Part shown: in pieces, positions 44,325 to 57,109 of the stretch
Numbering within the stretch: the first letter of the stretch is position 1
Layout: every line of letters begins with the position of its first letter
From: Paralvinella palmiformis
Taxonomy: Eukaryota > Annelida > Polychaeta > Terebellida > Alvinellidae
Direction: 5' to 3'
DNA: 64,000 bases
NCBI GenBank assembly: GCA_025642065.1
Contig: JAODUP010000427.1
Location: 231,501-295,500 of the forward strand
Notes under the pieces: model-generated
The model's database searches: none
The model's input: only the letters and a program-made list of their open reading frames with translations
Told to the model about the DNA's origin: nothing
Position numbers and translations under genes: made by a program

Positions 44325-44650
44325 GATTAACTTCTCGGAAGACTAAAACAGGAAACACGACCTGAACCGAGATTCTAAAAATCCGATTGTAAACAGACAT
44401 GCTGCATATAAACAGGAAATTGTTCTTTTGATACTGAAATCACTCGTAACACTGTGCTGATGTTATCTTGGGGCCCATCAAACGCACATTCAGGCATGCC
44501 ATATTTGCCAACCGAAAATAATCACAAATGATCTGATCAAAGCTCATCCACCGGAATCGAGACAAGCGTACACCAACTGACATCAATCAGCCACAGGATT
44601 ACATCTACACAAAACAAATATACATTGTACAGCAATAAATTAAGTGCGCA
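44325..44650 (+). repeat. Unknown dispersed repeat, copy 2 (pair at 25,850-26,090)
   Basis: Inverted relative to copy 1, with insertions making it about 80 bp longer. Both contain AAAATCCGATTGTAAAC and the CACTGTGCTGATGTTATCTT core. No domain recognised. Confidence 0.6.
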
Positions 44651-45917
44651 TTCATTAAAGCAATCAGTTATTTATCCAAGATACATTTCAGCTCCATTTA
44701 TACCATAACAAATGAACATCTCCTGCATTGTGCCTCATTTCTCGCATCACCAACGTATCCCAATAAAACGTACGCACGCCGACACAGAGGATCAGCTCCC
44801 ATTTAAAACTAACGCACACAAAATCATATCCTACCGATGTGTCTGCTAACTAGTAAAAATGGAGAAGAGTAACAAAAGATTCCATCTTGCGACTATAAAA
44901 ATACGAAACAAAAATTACTTATGCGATGGTTACACCATTGGTGTGGGATTAACAGCAAGAATGTCACGTCTGGAATGATTTACTCGTCTCCGTTTGTCAC
45001 GATGAATGTCTGTTTGGAATGAAACGATGCCCCAGGTTAAAATGTATCAGAGGCAAAGAGGTGTTTTATCGGAGGTTGGTACCACAGTATAACAACTGAC
45101 AGGAGCTCTCGTACAAGCTGAAATCATCCACGTTCCATCTCCCTCGCATGCTATTTAAAGAAACAAATTACATCGAACTAATGGAACGCCGCTATAATCA
45201 CACTGGCGTAAAATCACAAGGTACCTTATTGGGCATCAAACATCGGTCCGTCAACAAATCTAGCCAATCAGATAGTGACTTTCCTCAATAATCCGATATG
45301 TACAAAACAGGGTCCAGCTATGTACAAAATATCTACTTTGTGCATTACAGACAATCACTAGTTGATTCTCTTCTTGCAAATAATCACACATGCACACAAA
45401 CACACACCAATGAGTGTGTGTCCCGTATAGACACACACACACACACACATCTTCATTACCATTAATAGCCCTGAGATTGCATCTCATAGATCATATGATC
45501 CTCAGCCATAGCAAGTCGGTCCAGCCTAATTACTGACTGAGAGTTTTGAGGCGGCAGACAGGAGCGCTGAACACATCCAAAACACTGATCTAGTTCACAC
45601 TCGGGTCACGGTCCAGTACACAAAGAACAGACACCAATAACGCAGCACAGCACATCTGTGATAACATAACAGGACAGACACCCAAAGACATGACTTGGAG
45701 TTGATGACAAACAGCACAATCCTGATAACAAACATGACTTGATAACACACATCACTAAGTGGCAGTTCAACTAGTAACATCACTATGGTGTGTGGCCTTT
45801 CTTCTTCTTCTTCTTCTTTATGAATACAATATGTCAGCACAATTCCATTAGTTATAGCACCATATAAGGATGGATTGGCTGCCATCGGCGGCAGACATCT
45901 AGCATAAATCAATTCCA
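44651..45917. other. Spacer and 3' flank of TADA2B
   Basis: No convincing gene. Contains a short (AC)n run at about 45,430-45,450 and a (TTC)n run at about 45,802-45,817. The TADA2B polyadenylation site is probably here but was not assigned. Confidence 0.45.
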
Positions 45918-47614
45918 TCAGAATGTCCCAATACCACTGATCCAGCCACTGTCACGGAGAAAGTTGAGAATTTTCCGTCGGTGGGTTTTATCCATGTGGC
46001 TTGGATAACGGATTTTAACCTGCATCCCTTGTTGTCTCTGCAGATAATCCTATACGGATGAATAAATTATTTTTATAATATGAATAACATTATATCATTG
46101 GAGGCATTAAGTGTTTATCTGTGGGTAAGCACATGAACTTGTGTGCACATTGTGAGTGTGTGTGTTAACACTGCATGTGACACAACCAACATTTAATATA
46201 GATTATTTATAATTATATATATATGTTACAGTTAATCTGTATAATCAGGTAATATGTATATTACCTGATAGTTTCAGGTAATACATCTATTGCTATCTAA
46301 GATTTAATACACATTACCTGAATATTTCAGGTAATATACATAATTACTGGATTATACAGATTAACTGTAACATATATATATATATATATATATATATTAG
46401 CTAGGTTAAACCAATTTTAGCAGACAAGTGTCAGAATGTTTTATTTCAGAACAAGTCTCTCACACAAATTACAGAGGCTTTACCTTAATTATACATGTTT
46501 TTATGGTGATATAACTTGCAGCTTTCATTCCGATGGAGTGACACAGCTGCAGAAATAAATAAACAAAACAAAAGAACAATAAACACAACTGCGAACAAAA
46601 ATCAAAGAATTTAGATTAGTACAAGAAAGGTAACAGCTGGTTGCCTTTTTAACAGCACTTAACCCATCATGATACATAATAACGTCTATGTCTTTGACCT
46701 GCAAAGCCAATCATATTCCTAGTAGGTTAAGTAAACTTCATAAAAGTTTGTAATATAAAACAGAAACCACGAACATCATCAACACAGGAGAATTAATAGT
46801 TATCATGGGAAAAGTTGGCTTAAATAAGGAGATGCTTCAATCTTTCAGACAGGCAATCATTGAATAGAACATGAAATAAGAACAGTCATTGACAACAGTA
46901 ACTTATATTATGAACCCGAGGTTGTTTACGTTATAATGTCCTATACTGATTACTTACCTGAAATATTGATCTGCAAACATTCAAGAGGTTTCAGTTATGA
47001 ATGATATAATTGGCACATATCTTCACTTTTGGTTGTTAAAAAAGGGTGCTCAAAAGAGGCATTTTAAGATCAGAAAAAATCCATTCAAACTGTACCTTCT
47101 TCTCTTGTGCTGACAATAGACTGTAGCAGTGTACCGCCTGCGGTTCCTTTGTCCCATTACTAGGCCTGTCACCTATAATAATACCTCCTCCGCCTTCGTC
47201 TTTTTCTCTGTTTAATACAAAAAGGCACTCATGCAGTTGTAAATATAAGTAGCGTCAAATCAAAAAAAATTCGCAAAGTGCTTTAGCTCAAATTTACACC
47301 ACATTTCACTGTTGACGAGTATTTCAAATGAGTGACCTTACTTTTTTGAAGCCATTAAAATCCGTTTCGCTGAGCTTGAGCTTGCCTGCAATAGAAGAAA
47401 CATTAGTTTATTACGCTGTGTTTCCACAATCCGTCGCCAACATGTCTAAGATCCAAAGCTCTACACCACACGGTAAAGCACACCACACACCTAAATAATA
47501 CCAAACAGGCTCAGAGAATAATTAATTAAGGTTACATGTATTTCACCCCTGTACACAATGCTCATCCTACAAGTCCACAAACTGACACCAGCTGATACGT
47601 GTATGTATCACAAG

Positions 47615-47650
<36 letters not shown>

Positions 47651-50600
47651 ACAGACCAGACATGTGTTTACCACTTGTTTCTTTTTCAGTTCTTTCTTTT
47701 TCTCCCTCTGGACCCTGTCCTTCTCATAGTCGGTACACTCTGTAACCAAAATGGCAGTGGGCTCACCACATAGTGTCAACACGACAATTTGGATAAATAA
47801 TTTTTCATATCTAGCCACACACAACTGATCAGGGCCCATATTCTCAAAAGCTAGTCAAGTCCTAGTCTTGGTCACAGCAGACAGGGTAGAGAAATTAGAC
47901 CGCACTGAATGGATAATATCGTCTTAGTTTCTGTGATTTGTGAATGTCTTCTTTTGAGAAGATGGGTCCAGATCAACATATACACTTATGGTACGTCACC
48001 AACAACAGCCACACTCAACTGTGTTCATCTGTGTTTGGAATTACTTAGTAAAACAAGCAATTTAAGATACGGGTTGGCTGCAAAAACGTATTATGACACG
48101 ATCTGCACAGATTTTAAGCAATGAGAAGCCAAAAATCCACATCAGAACACTGTTAACAGGGGTGAAATATCTGCTTCATCCATGCAACATCAAGCAGTAT
48201 CAGAGACATATATAGGATGAGCGACAGTACAGAGCATATAACCTACATACCATCCATCTTAGTTATGCCATTGCGTCGATATCTCATCAGCTCCTTTATA
48301 CGTGACTTTAATCGTTTTTCTTCTGAAATGACAATGACAAAACTTCTATCATATTTAATCACTTAGCACATACAATAAGAAAGGTTAGAAATGTTTAACT
48401 CAATTGGAGACAATGTTGTTCCATAATTATGTTTCATGTTATTTATAGCAACTTACTCTGTAATCCTTCGAAGAACTTCTCGTGTTCTACGGGAGAGTGG
48501 AACTGAGCAAATATTCTCATTCTATCCTGAAAATCTCTGTTTTTGGATAAAACAACACACAATTAACTTATGAAATGTTAACTGTGTTTTGCACATTTTA
48601 TCATTAATAAGTTCCCCATAAAAACATGTAGTAAATCCTTTTGCAGTACTCTAACCACTGTGTCATAAGAATGCCCAGAAGATTACACAGAAATAGAGCT
48701 AACAGTCCATTTAATATCCCATTACAACATGTAATGTAGCCGATTTCTTTTTCAGTAAACATTTTGGTGCCAGACTCTTTCTTGCAGAGTTGACCTCTTC
48801 TGGCAATTTCTTTTACAAAATACCAACTGATATAACAATTTATATACGGAGTTGAATTTCTGCCATCTGACAATGGAAACTCCACTCTTAATGGTTTTAT
48901 TCAAAATAGAAAGTGTGTGTGTTGCTCAGACTTAAATTTCCCAAATGTTTTGACAAAAAAAGAATACAAATACATGTTTATTGCCATTTTAACATTGTCA
49001 TTTGTCAGTAATCGGGAGGGGGGGAGGAGTTCTAAAAAAAATACTATTCAGTCAATGATAACATGAAAAATAATTAAATATAACCAACTTTTCTTCTTTG
49101 GTCAGTTTCTTTTTGTTTGCTTGTACCCGCTTCAAGCCAACAGTTGTAGAGTTCGGTATGATGCTATATTCTCGAGCTATTTTTTTCCGGCGTGCTCTTT
49201 CTTTTAAACGCTGTCTGTAAATGTCTACTTGGGCAAGTTTAAATGCTGGAAAAGAGAAAAAGGTCAAGCCTCTACATGTATTCTGTGTGTGTTTTACATG
49301 ATAGTTAACACGATAATGCTTACAAATTTCTATTACATGTCCACACACACCAGGAAAGGGATAAAATACTTAAGCAGTGGTATACTTAAATGAGCACTGT
49401 ATATGTCATTAACTAAATCTGTACTTTTATGCAAACAGCTGTCAACTATTTAATATGAATAACTGTACTGACCTAATAAAAAATTTGTAATTAGGTGATA
49501 GTAGCAGATTATATGACATTACATACGTTATACTAGGATAATTTTAAACATATATACATATATGTGTAAAGAACACACATCAATCAAACATTATTCAAAT
49601 AATATATTTATACTTTCTGTTCACGAAAGGAAAATAAATTCACATTTGGTAATTTCCTGATTTTGTGGATATCTTCTAGCCAAATGTCTGGTTTATATGT
49701 TTTCACAGCATCGATTGTTGGGTCATTATAGCTTGTAAAGCTATTACATAAAGCTGGTGCTGCCACCTTGTTTGACCTCACTACCCATTTTAAATATCTT
49801 GTCGCTGATGATTCTGATGCCAGATAAGATCATAGCATGCAGGATGGCTTTGCACTTGAGATATTCTCTGATTTTAATGGATTCACCTGGTCATAGGCTT
49901 TCCGGTAGTCTATGAACACCATACACAGGGTGTTACCACTTCTCGGAGCAATATCAATAAGTAACCCGATACACACAAAATATACTCTTCATAACTACAT
50001 CCAGCTTGTTCTGGAAGGGTTTTATACCACAATGAAAACCAAATGCTCAATTGATACAATTTGGGGAGAAAGTATATAAGACATTGTCTGGATCATCTTG
50101 GCACCCTTTACTGAAAATTCAACATAGCCTATTTCATTGGATAATGACTGAAGAAGATTTAACATATGGAAAAGATGAGCTGGTTTTCAGGTAATAACAT
50201 AAGGCACCTGGTACAATACCATCAGTTGGGTCATCAAGGTTAAGGATGTATCTTTGGTGAGGTGGTGTCTATTCTTGCTAGTCTATGGTGTCTGGAGGAT
50301 TAAGAATAGCTTCAAAATGAGACAGAAGTCAGAGTTGCGTGGTTTTTCGGCATTGGAGAATCAACACTTTGTTTCCAATTAATTGACTTCCATAACTGTT
50401 TACACACATTTTTCTTTAAGACTAACTTTCGCCTGGTGAGATTAGGTTATAGTCCACTTGAATAAAACCAGACACATGTACTTACCTATATCTAGTTCGT
50501 CATCATCATAATTTATTGAAAGACTGCTGACTAGAGTCTCTGCGTCATTGTCATATTCCTGTATAGGAAATAGAAGAAAAAAAATTATAAATACAATAAA

Positions 50601-53600
50601 ATGAATACACTTCATAAAGAAATCAAGGCATGTTAAAGATAATTATGTTCAGCGAAGCAAAACTAGAAAAATCTCCCCATATACTATAAGTATAAGTGTC
50701 TATTGTTTTTAGAAAAGGTACATATAATAGCTATCATTATAATTTCTTATCACATTTCAAATTAGATTTTACACTTTCATCAAACAGTTCACTCAAATGT
50801 CTGGTCGAAGATATCTCAACTATTATTTACTGATTATCTTGCCAGATAGTGCAGAATATACACATTATAGTACATTATATATAGATGTTATAGCACAATC
50901 TGTTGGTGTGTGCTGAATGAGACACTTTAAGTTATAAAAAGAAATCATTTACTAATGCCTCCTTTTTAATTGTTATCTCATATGAAATAGGTAAGAGCAA
51001 AATTATTCTAGATTCAAAACTTATTGGATGCCTAAATGTTTCCCAGCCTAGATATCTGCAGAAATACTGTTGACAGAAAAACTGTGCACATGCACACACA
51101 CAATTGTTATTTTTACGAGCAGTTCACTCCCAGATATGATGACTTAAATTGTGTAATGTGTATAAAAGTAACCCTAAATCCCACAATATTTACAAACTAT
51201 ATCTGATATAATAGATATAAGGAAATAATCCAAATTATTGGAGGGCCACATTAATACTTCAAATGCCAGATGTTATGAAAAATAATGACCACTAATGTTG
51301 TCAGTCAACCCATTTATATAAATCTGAGATTTCACAAAATGCTTTCGTGTTACAATGAATCAGACTTTAGGAGCATCTGATCTGCTTCAAAATGGTGGTG
51401 GTACCTTCAGACAAGTTATAGCCAATTCACCAGCAGTTTGATGTAGACTATTTAATATACTGTTGACCATGTTCATATTCTGACATCATTTATAATTTGT
51501 GTGAACATATCCACATTACCCCTGAAAACTTGAAAAGAAAGTGAACTGTTCCTTTAATGTTTGTTATCAACGAAGGGTACCTAAACGTTATGATAAAATA
51601 TAAAAATGCTGTTTTACAATCACTTTCGTGCTAGGCTAAATGGACCGAGCGAAATCCAGGGGCAAGATAAGTGAAAGATGAAACAACCTTCTGACATAGT
51701 CCAGCCGGAGTTTGAACCGAGGTGCTATAGATCTGTGGTGAAACACGCTACCAGTTAGGATATGGAAGCGCCACAAACGTTATGATACAAATTGTATATA
51801 TAATGACCAACATTAAAAAGCTAACTAGAACACATCCCAACAATGGCTATATCAGGAAGCCTACAAAGAAAGTATTTATATGTAAGCTGTAGACGCAACC
51901 ACCTAGCTACCACCCTACTTAGGCCAGTTTTTACAAACATCTCATTTCAGTTACATAATTTTAAAAACGAAATGCACTAGTTTCTTTACCAGGTATAAGA
52001 GTAGCCTTTTCATAGTTTGAAAGAAAAAAACGAAAAGCAGGAAAAGTGTGGAGGAACATTTTGCATTTGTAAGACAACCAGAGATTACTAGAGTGGGGTT
52101 AAAACATGAATTTAGCGAGAGAATCTGGTAAAACCAGAAAACCCCCATTCCTGCCGTACCAACCAGATTCCACTAAATACCACTGAGAACATTTTAAAAC
52201 AAGATAAATCAAGCAACTGAGTTACTTGGTTCATGACCCATCATAATGACTGTCCCACATACTTCTAGTGCTTTAAACGAACAGATACCCACACAGAGAA
52301 TAATGGCACTTTGTCACAAACTAGAAAGCAACACGTAACCGTGTAATAATCAGCAGCTTAAATCTACAAACCCTCTCGAAGTCATCTCGGAGTGGCATAT
52401 AGCCAAGTTCCTGTTGTTCTTGTATGGTAAGCTCAATTGGAGGTAAGACTGCTGAAAGGCTAGGCGATAGTGGTCCTACAAGGAAAATATACAGCAATCA
52501 GATGATGGAACGTGCAATTATTTAGGTAGTCGCATCTGAACAATGTCAATCAATCTACAAAGCATCAGGTATTGTTCTAATATTACACAAGATTCTCAAG
52601 AAGGCTTATTAAATATTAATTTACAGTCCAACAACATTTCTGGATGGTTTGAATAACAAGGCAAAGTAAAGCAACATTCACCCATACTCGATGCCTAGCT
52701 CACAACAGAACAAAACATTTGACATCACAACTTTTAGATGAGCAGATAAGAATCAAGTTATCGACATACCTCCTTCAGGACATGTGTGATCTGTTATCTT
52801 CACTGAAAGCTCAGTTTCCTGGAATGTTGCCTTCCCAACATTTCCATACATATAAAATGTTTGATAATGTTCTTCGCATTCTGGAAAAAGCAACATTTAT
52901 TATAATTCTACAGATGGCATAATTGTGATAATTTATTTGCTTTAATAGTTGTGGTTCAAGAATGGGACAAGTTTATTTCAACTTTTCTTCACATGCAGTG
53001 GGTGCATTGATTTGTTCAAAGACACCAGGAATTGCTGTAGGGCCCCCTGATACTTGCTGTGGTGACTTGATAAATTACACTGTGTCCACAACCATATATA
53101 GCTATGTTGTTGCTGTTTTAAGGGTTACTTTTAAATGGGAAAAGCAACACCAAAGGTAATGAGGAAAAGTGAAAAACAAAAAAACACCCTTCAGACCTAG
53201 CACACCCAGGGTTTGAACTCAGTTTCTATAAACCTGTGGCCCACCATACTACCAGTTCAGCCATGGAAGAATCCTCACATATAGATATAGCTACAGTTGA
53301 CCATCCTGTACACTAATGAGCTGCTTATACTGATACTAAATGGGCAACACTCGGTCATGCAAGTTTTGTTTTAATCCGTAGTTATTCATTAACTCATTGG
53401 GAATACCTACACCAGATATATCCTTTAGTGTATACATAAGGGAGCCAGTTTACTATTATATATACAGAATCATTATATATTTCATCAGTATTTATTTTTA
53501 CTATTGAAGTAGTTTGTGGCTGGTCAGCTTTTAGAGGAAAGCTGTTTCTTGCAGCAAAATGAATACAAGCCAGGAAAAAAGCAAAATGAATACCAGCCAG

Positions 53601-56283
53601 GAAAAGTGAAAGACATATTGTAAGTTACTGTTGTATCACATTGTGCTGTACTAACTATATCAAATGTATATCTATATATACACACACACAATTTCCTTCA
53701 CAGGTACATATTAAATGCATGCAGGTTTTTCAGTGGTCAGCTTGTTTAAGTAAATGACAATTGCTTCAGTCGGTAGATTTGTTGGTGTGGATCAGTCATA
53801 ATTACTAATCATCTTCAGTATTTCTTACAACACACATAATTTTAGCAAAACATACAACACTAAAGCTTCAATGCACTTTCAGTTGTAACAGTTATGATGC
53901 TGATAAGAGCAACTTACAACAGTCCAGTCAGATGCCATTTACTTGTGGTAATCCATGTGACCATTACATGTTGTTGCAATAAAATTAGCTGTTTTGTTTT
54001 CTGGTGAGACATTGCAAGTTCTTGCTACATGTACTAACACAGTCATACGCACCCAATCTAGCCATTTTGTATGTATAGCTAGTCAATTACTTCAATAAGG
54101 TATGAAATAAGCTTACAGTCTATGCCGGCAAGCTGGTCTAGTATACTCTGGATCACACAACCCTGGATATATGTCTGCAACTGAGATATTTTTAAATCAT
54201 GGACTTCTTTGGTTGTATGATGATCAGTGTCATTTGTTTATTTTGGGCAGAATACAAAGCAAATTAACACGATTAATTTATATACTTGTGCCAAAATTTT
54301 TTTTCAATGAACAGGATGCTGATGTAGTGAAGTTCATAACGCAGTGCACTATGCTACAATGTTGTACAAAGCACCAGATCAGATCGCCTCAGCAGCTATC
54401 CTACTGTTCGTAAGTAAAACAATACACTGTATCGACTTTGTAACTTACATAAGATGCCAAACCGTACAGTTTCCAGTTAAAATATCAATGGTAAATTGTT
54501 TGTTTATGAGCAGAACTGTCCAAAATTCATACCAACCGAAGGGGCTTCCTTGCTTTTATAAATACCAGTCTGACAACCTTATTACCAATATGGGGCTCTA
54601 GGCAGGCCTTTATTTAATAATCAGCTTCAATCATTAACTGCTAGTTTCTTTGTTTTTCTTAATTACATAGTTTCAAAAGATACAGTAACCAATATGTATT
54701 ATACATATTATTTGTACAGCACCTTTGAATGGCTCCTGCTAATAAGGGTGCTTTGTTAAATATACATTAATATTATTATTTGTTTTAACCACTTTACAGT
54801 ACTTTATAACCAGACCAGATATACATTAACATTTTACACATTCTGTAAAATACAATTCAAAGTGATGGTTTTTTTTCATAAAGAACACCTTTTCCAAACC
54901 AAAGAGATGGGATGCAAGACGATCATAATGCACCCGCATATAACCATGTCAATCATAATGGAACAATGCCAGAACACAGATCAGTGATAATGAACAGTCA
55001 TGCCATAATGCACTTACCTTCCGCTGTTTTTGTTTTGACATGGTTCGATACATCCATCCTTAAAATGAAATAAAAATACGTGTGAACACCGTGAAATATT
55101 TATAACCATTACATTCAAGTACAAAACATACAAGGTAAGACGCTAGATTTATTTTAACAAGTAATCAGACATACCAGTTGCCAAATCCATACTGTTCCAC
55201 TGAATCAAGTAACATCTCTTCTTCATGTGCAGCCCATGCCTCGTCATTCTCAAACACGTTACAGGATATTTCATCTTCCTGCTGCAAAAATAAATGTATA
55301 ATTATGTGACTGGGTGTTTAATCTCTCTATCTCTCTCTATATATATAATTTTCTAATTGATTAATAAAGTGTGTGTGTGTGAGCATTCACGAGTATAGAC
55401 TCATAAGTCGATAAATGTTGAGGCCCGTGACGGCGTGAGGGGTATTCAACCAGCGTTCAAGAATATTTTCCCCTTCACACTTACTGGCTGGTTCCCATCA
55501 TAAACCCACGCCACTGTGTGTGTGTGTGCCGTTCATCATATGTGTATGATAGCAGTCACTATATAATAACGCCTAAGATGGTTAGTTCTCACGAGCAGCG
55601 AACGCTTGCCATCCGCGACACCAGCTTCAGAGCCCCGAAGCCGGAAAAAGCATTATTCATGAGAACGCACAATTGGGTCAGGTCAGGTCAACTGATGTTT
55701 ACACCGGCCATGTGCGTCGAATCGATACGGCCCACTCTGCCGGCGAACGATTTCCAACCGTTTTAACAGAGAGAAGCGAGCCATTTCGGTAGACCGGCGA
55801 GCTCCGCGCCGCGAAAAGCCAGCTTTTGGTGAGGATAAGCAAGCCAGACAGCGAGAGCCGGCGAATATGGCGGCCAGCTAGCGTCTGTCGGTGTGTGTGC
55901 GTGTGTGGCTAGGTACGGGCGGGGGACATCACTTACCAATACTCTGTAGTCGTGCTCCTTGCGATGTGGGCCCGCTTCGACTCCGCAAGCGAAACACTGC
56001 AATAGAACGAAACATAGAAAGAAATCAATAGCCGGGCGCTATGTCGGCCGGTCGTCCGGAGCATCCCCGAACGACTGCCTTTCAATGGTAGGCACAAATA
56101 TAGCCATTTTGTCGAATAAACCCAACGAAAAGCAACCAAAACACAGAAAGACCGCCCGCTCGGCAGACGGAAACCTGTCACGTGACTTGCCTGTAAACAA
56201 AGGTCAAATTCGGTGCACTCTACACAATGTATTCTGCACGTCACAATCGTGTTCTGGCAGTACGTGCAGTTGTATTTTCCCAT
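45918..56283 (-). CDS. TADA2B: Transcriptional adaptor 2-beta (SAGA subunit), complete
   Basis: Fifteen coding exons, 5' to 3' on the minus strand: 56283-56191, 55996-55937, 55281-55175, 55058-55018, 52880-52770, 52475-52372, 50558-50486, 49245-49085, 48526-48457, 48322-48251, 47739-47672, 47385-47342, 47207-47096, 46546-46484, 46049-45918. All phases join. The total is 1311 nt, 436 residues (human about 420). Domains: ZZ zinc finger 4-51 (CTYC, CRIHCVEC, CFACG, H-x-x-x-H), SANT 66-115 (EEEMLLDSVEQYGFGNW), conserved ADA2 region with GPLSPSL and GYMPLRDDFE (138-172), ADA2-specific KERARRKKIARE (about 211-222), and C-terminal SWIRM about 362-434 ending SGWISG. The known role of the family is to link GCN5 to TADA3/SGF29 in the nuclear SAGA histone acetyltransferase module and stimulate nucleosome acetylation. 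Intron 1 uses a GC donor. Exon 3 has a NAGNAG acceptor. Exon 1 start chosen by homology; an open frame continues upstream. Confidence 0.93.
46213..46398. mobile_element. Palindromic MITE candidate (TA-flanked) in TADA2B last intron
   Basis: 26 bp perfect inverted repeats ATATGTTACAGTTAATCTGT... at 46,221-46,246 and 46,350-46,375, extending imperfectly inward with repeated TATATTACCTGA/TCAGGTAAT words, so almost the whole 185 bp can fold. Lies between (AT)n runs, consistent with a TA target of Tc1/mariner-type elements. Non-coding. Confidence 0.75.
49680..50300 (-). mobile_element. Degenerate non-LTR reverse transcriptase fragment (RTE-like)
   Basis: The minus strand reads GNTLCMVFIDYRKAYDQVN near 49,890-49,945, the first RT catalytic Asp region of non-LTR elements. 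Before it, scraps such as DPTDGIVPGALC (near 50,200-50,235) recall the preceding RT segment. Many stops. Sits in a TADA2B intron. Confidence 0.55.
51596..51774 (-). mobile_element. SINE family 3 with 13 bp target duplication
   Basis: The minus strand has the tRNA-like head CCTAACTGGTAGCGTG and box-B-like GGTTCAAACTCC, then GGTCCATTTAGCCTAGCAC and a short A/T tail. Perfect AAACGTTATGATA repeats lie at 51,583-51,595 and 51,775-51,787. Inserted in a TADA2B intron. Confidence 0.85.
53090..53283 (-). mobile_element. SINE family 3, diverged copy
   Basis: The minus strand has CCATGGCTGAACTGGTAG, box-B-like GAGTTCAAACCC, then TCTGAAGGGTGT and CCCATTTAAAAG, in the same order as the copy at 16,965. 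In a TADA2B intron. Confidence 0.7.
54700..54782 (+). mobile_element. L2-type LINE 3'-end, 5'-truncated
   Basis: TATTATTTGTACAGCACC followed by TTTGAATGGCTCCTGCTAAT matches the 3' end of the LINE in gene A intron 1 (reverse complement of 18,549-18,620) almost base for base, ending in (ATT)n. In a TADA2B intron. Confidence 0.8.
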
Positions 56284-56620
56284 TCTTCGACCACTTATCT
56301 GTGTTCTGACCAAAGCTGGACAGTCCCCTGTGCGGAAGATGCGCGTATTTTCACCATAAACGTCCCTTCTCCAACAAAGCTCGCTGCGATCTCGCCATTT
56401 TGTGAACGCTGACTGCCCAGCCAAGCCAGTGACGTCACACAGCGGCGAAACTAGGACGACCTGACCCATTTAACAGCGGCGCATTAACATGTCGGCGCGC
56501 GTGTGCTGTGCGAGAGGGGAAGGAGCAGCTGCCCGTTGCAAGATAAAACATGGCGAGCCTGTCTGTACAGGACACTGTCATTATGCGTACATATGCCCCG
56601 AAGTACGCCCAACGCACAAA
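55560..56620. promoter_or_regulatory. CpG-rich promoter region of TADA2B
   Basis: Markedly richer in G, C and CpG than the rest of the window, and it spans TADA2B exons 1-2 and about 340 bp upstream of its start codon. No TATA box is evident, in keeping with a housekeeping-type promoter. Island boundaries are estimated by eye. Confidence 0.6.
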
Positions 56621-56639
56621 GAGCCAAATACATCTGCTG

Positions 56640-57109
56640 GCTAGGACTGCACCAAGCCAGAGGCTGGTTATTATGTGCCTAATGTGTTAGTGCTAAAGAC
56701 TGCCTGCATGCATTGTTTATTGTTAGGCTAGAAATGGGCCACCAATCATTGTGTAATAAATTGGATTTATTAAAACACTGCCGGGGTTGCATCCCCAAAA
56801 ATACACCACTACCCCAAATTCAAATATTTTAGACTATACAAAAATTGTAATACTTTATTACACATACATTGACATGTACATCATCACAACAACACTCGTG
56901 TGTGTGTGTGTGTGTGTGTTATACACAGGCATAATCACAACTACAGGTATCTCTATAGCCACTATATACATGTCTTAGTATGAAAAGTTAATTCTCTAGA
57001 ATAGTCTCCCAATGAATCATCCAGAATCTGAATTCACAATTCGTAATTCTCTGTGCCAGTGCTTTATCCCACACTGCTAACAACAGACATTAGTGAGCAT
57101 TGTGGACAT
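56640..57109. other. Spacer between DTD2 and TADA2B
   Basis: No gene seen. Contains a (GT)n run at about 56,897-56,919. Confidence 0.5.

Noticed and set aside
46031..46044. Acceptor TTATCTGCAG for the last TADA2B exon
   Set aside because: Using it would delete the conserved DxLQ residues. The upstream acceptor after TATAG keeps the SWIRM helix and phase.
46525..46710. 61-codon minus-strand frame as a TADA2B exon
   Set aside because: Not SWIRM-like. The true exon is 46,484-46,546 in another frame, which joins both neighbours in phase.
55933..56469. 178-codon minus-strand open frame over TADA2B exons 1-2
   Set aside because: Only the MGKYNC part is the real ZZ exon. The upstream part is 5' flank that happens to stay open, and the downstream part is intron 1 and exon 2 read in other frames.
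56529..56670. Plus-strand open frame starting MASLSVQDT in the CpG-rich region
   Set aside because: Short, no family match, and explained by high GC content upstream of TADA2B.
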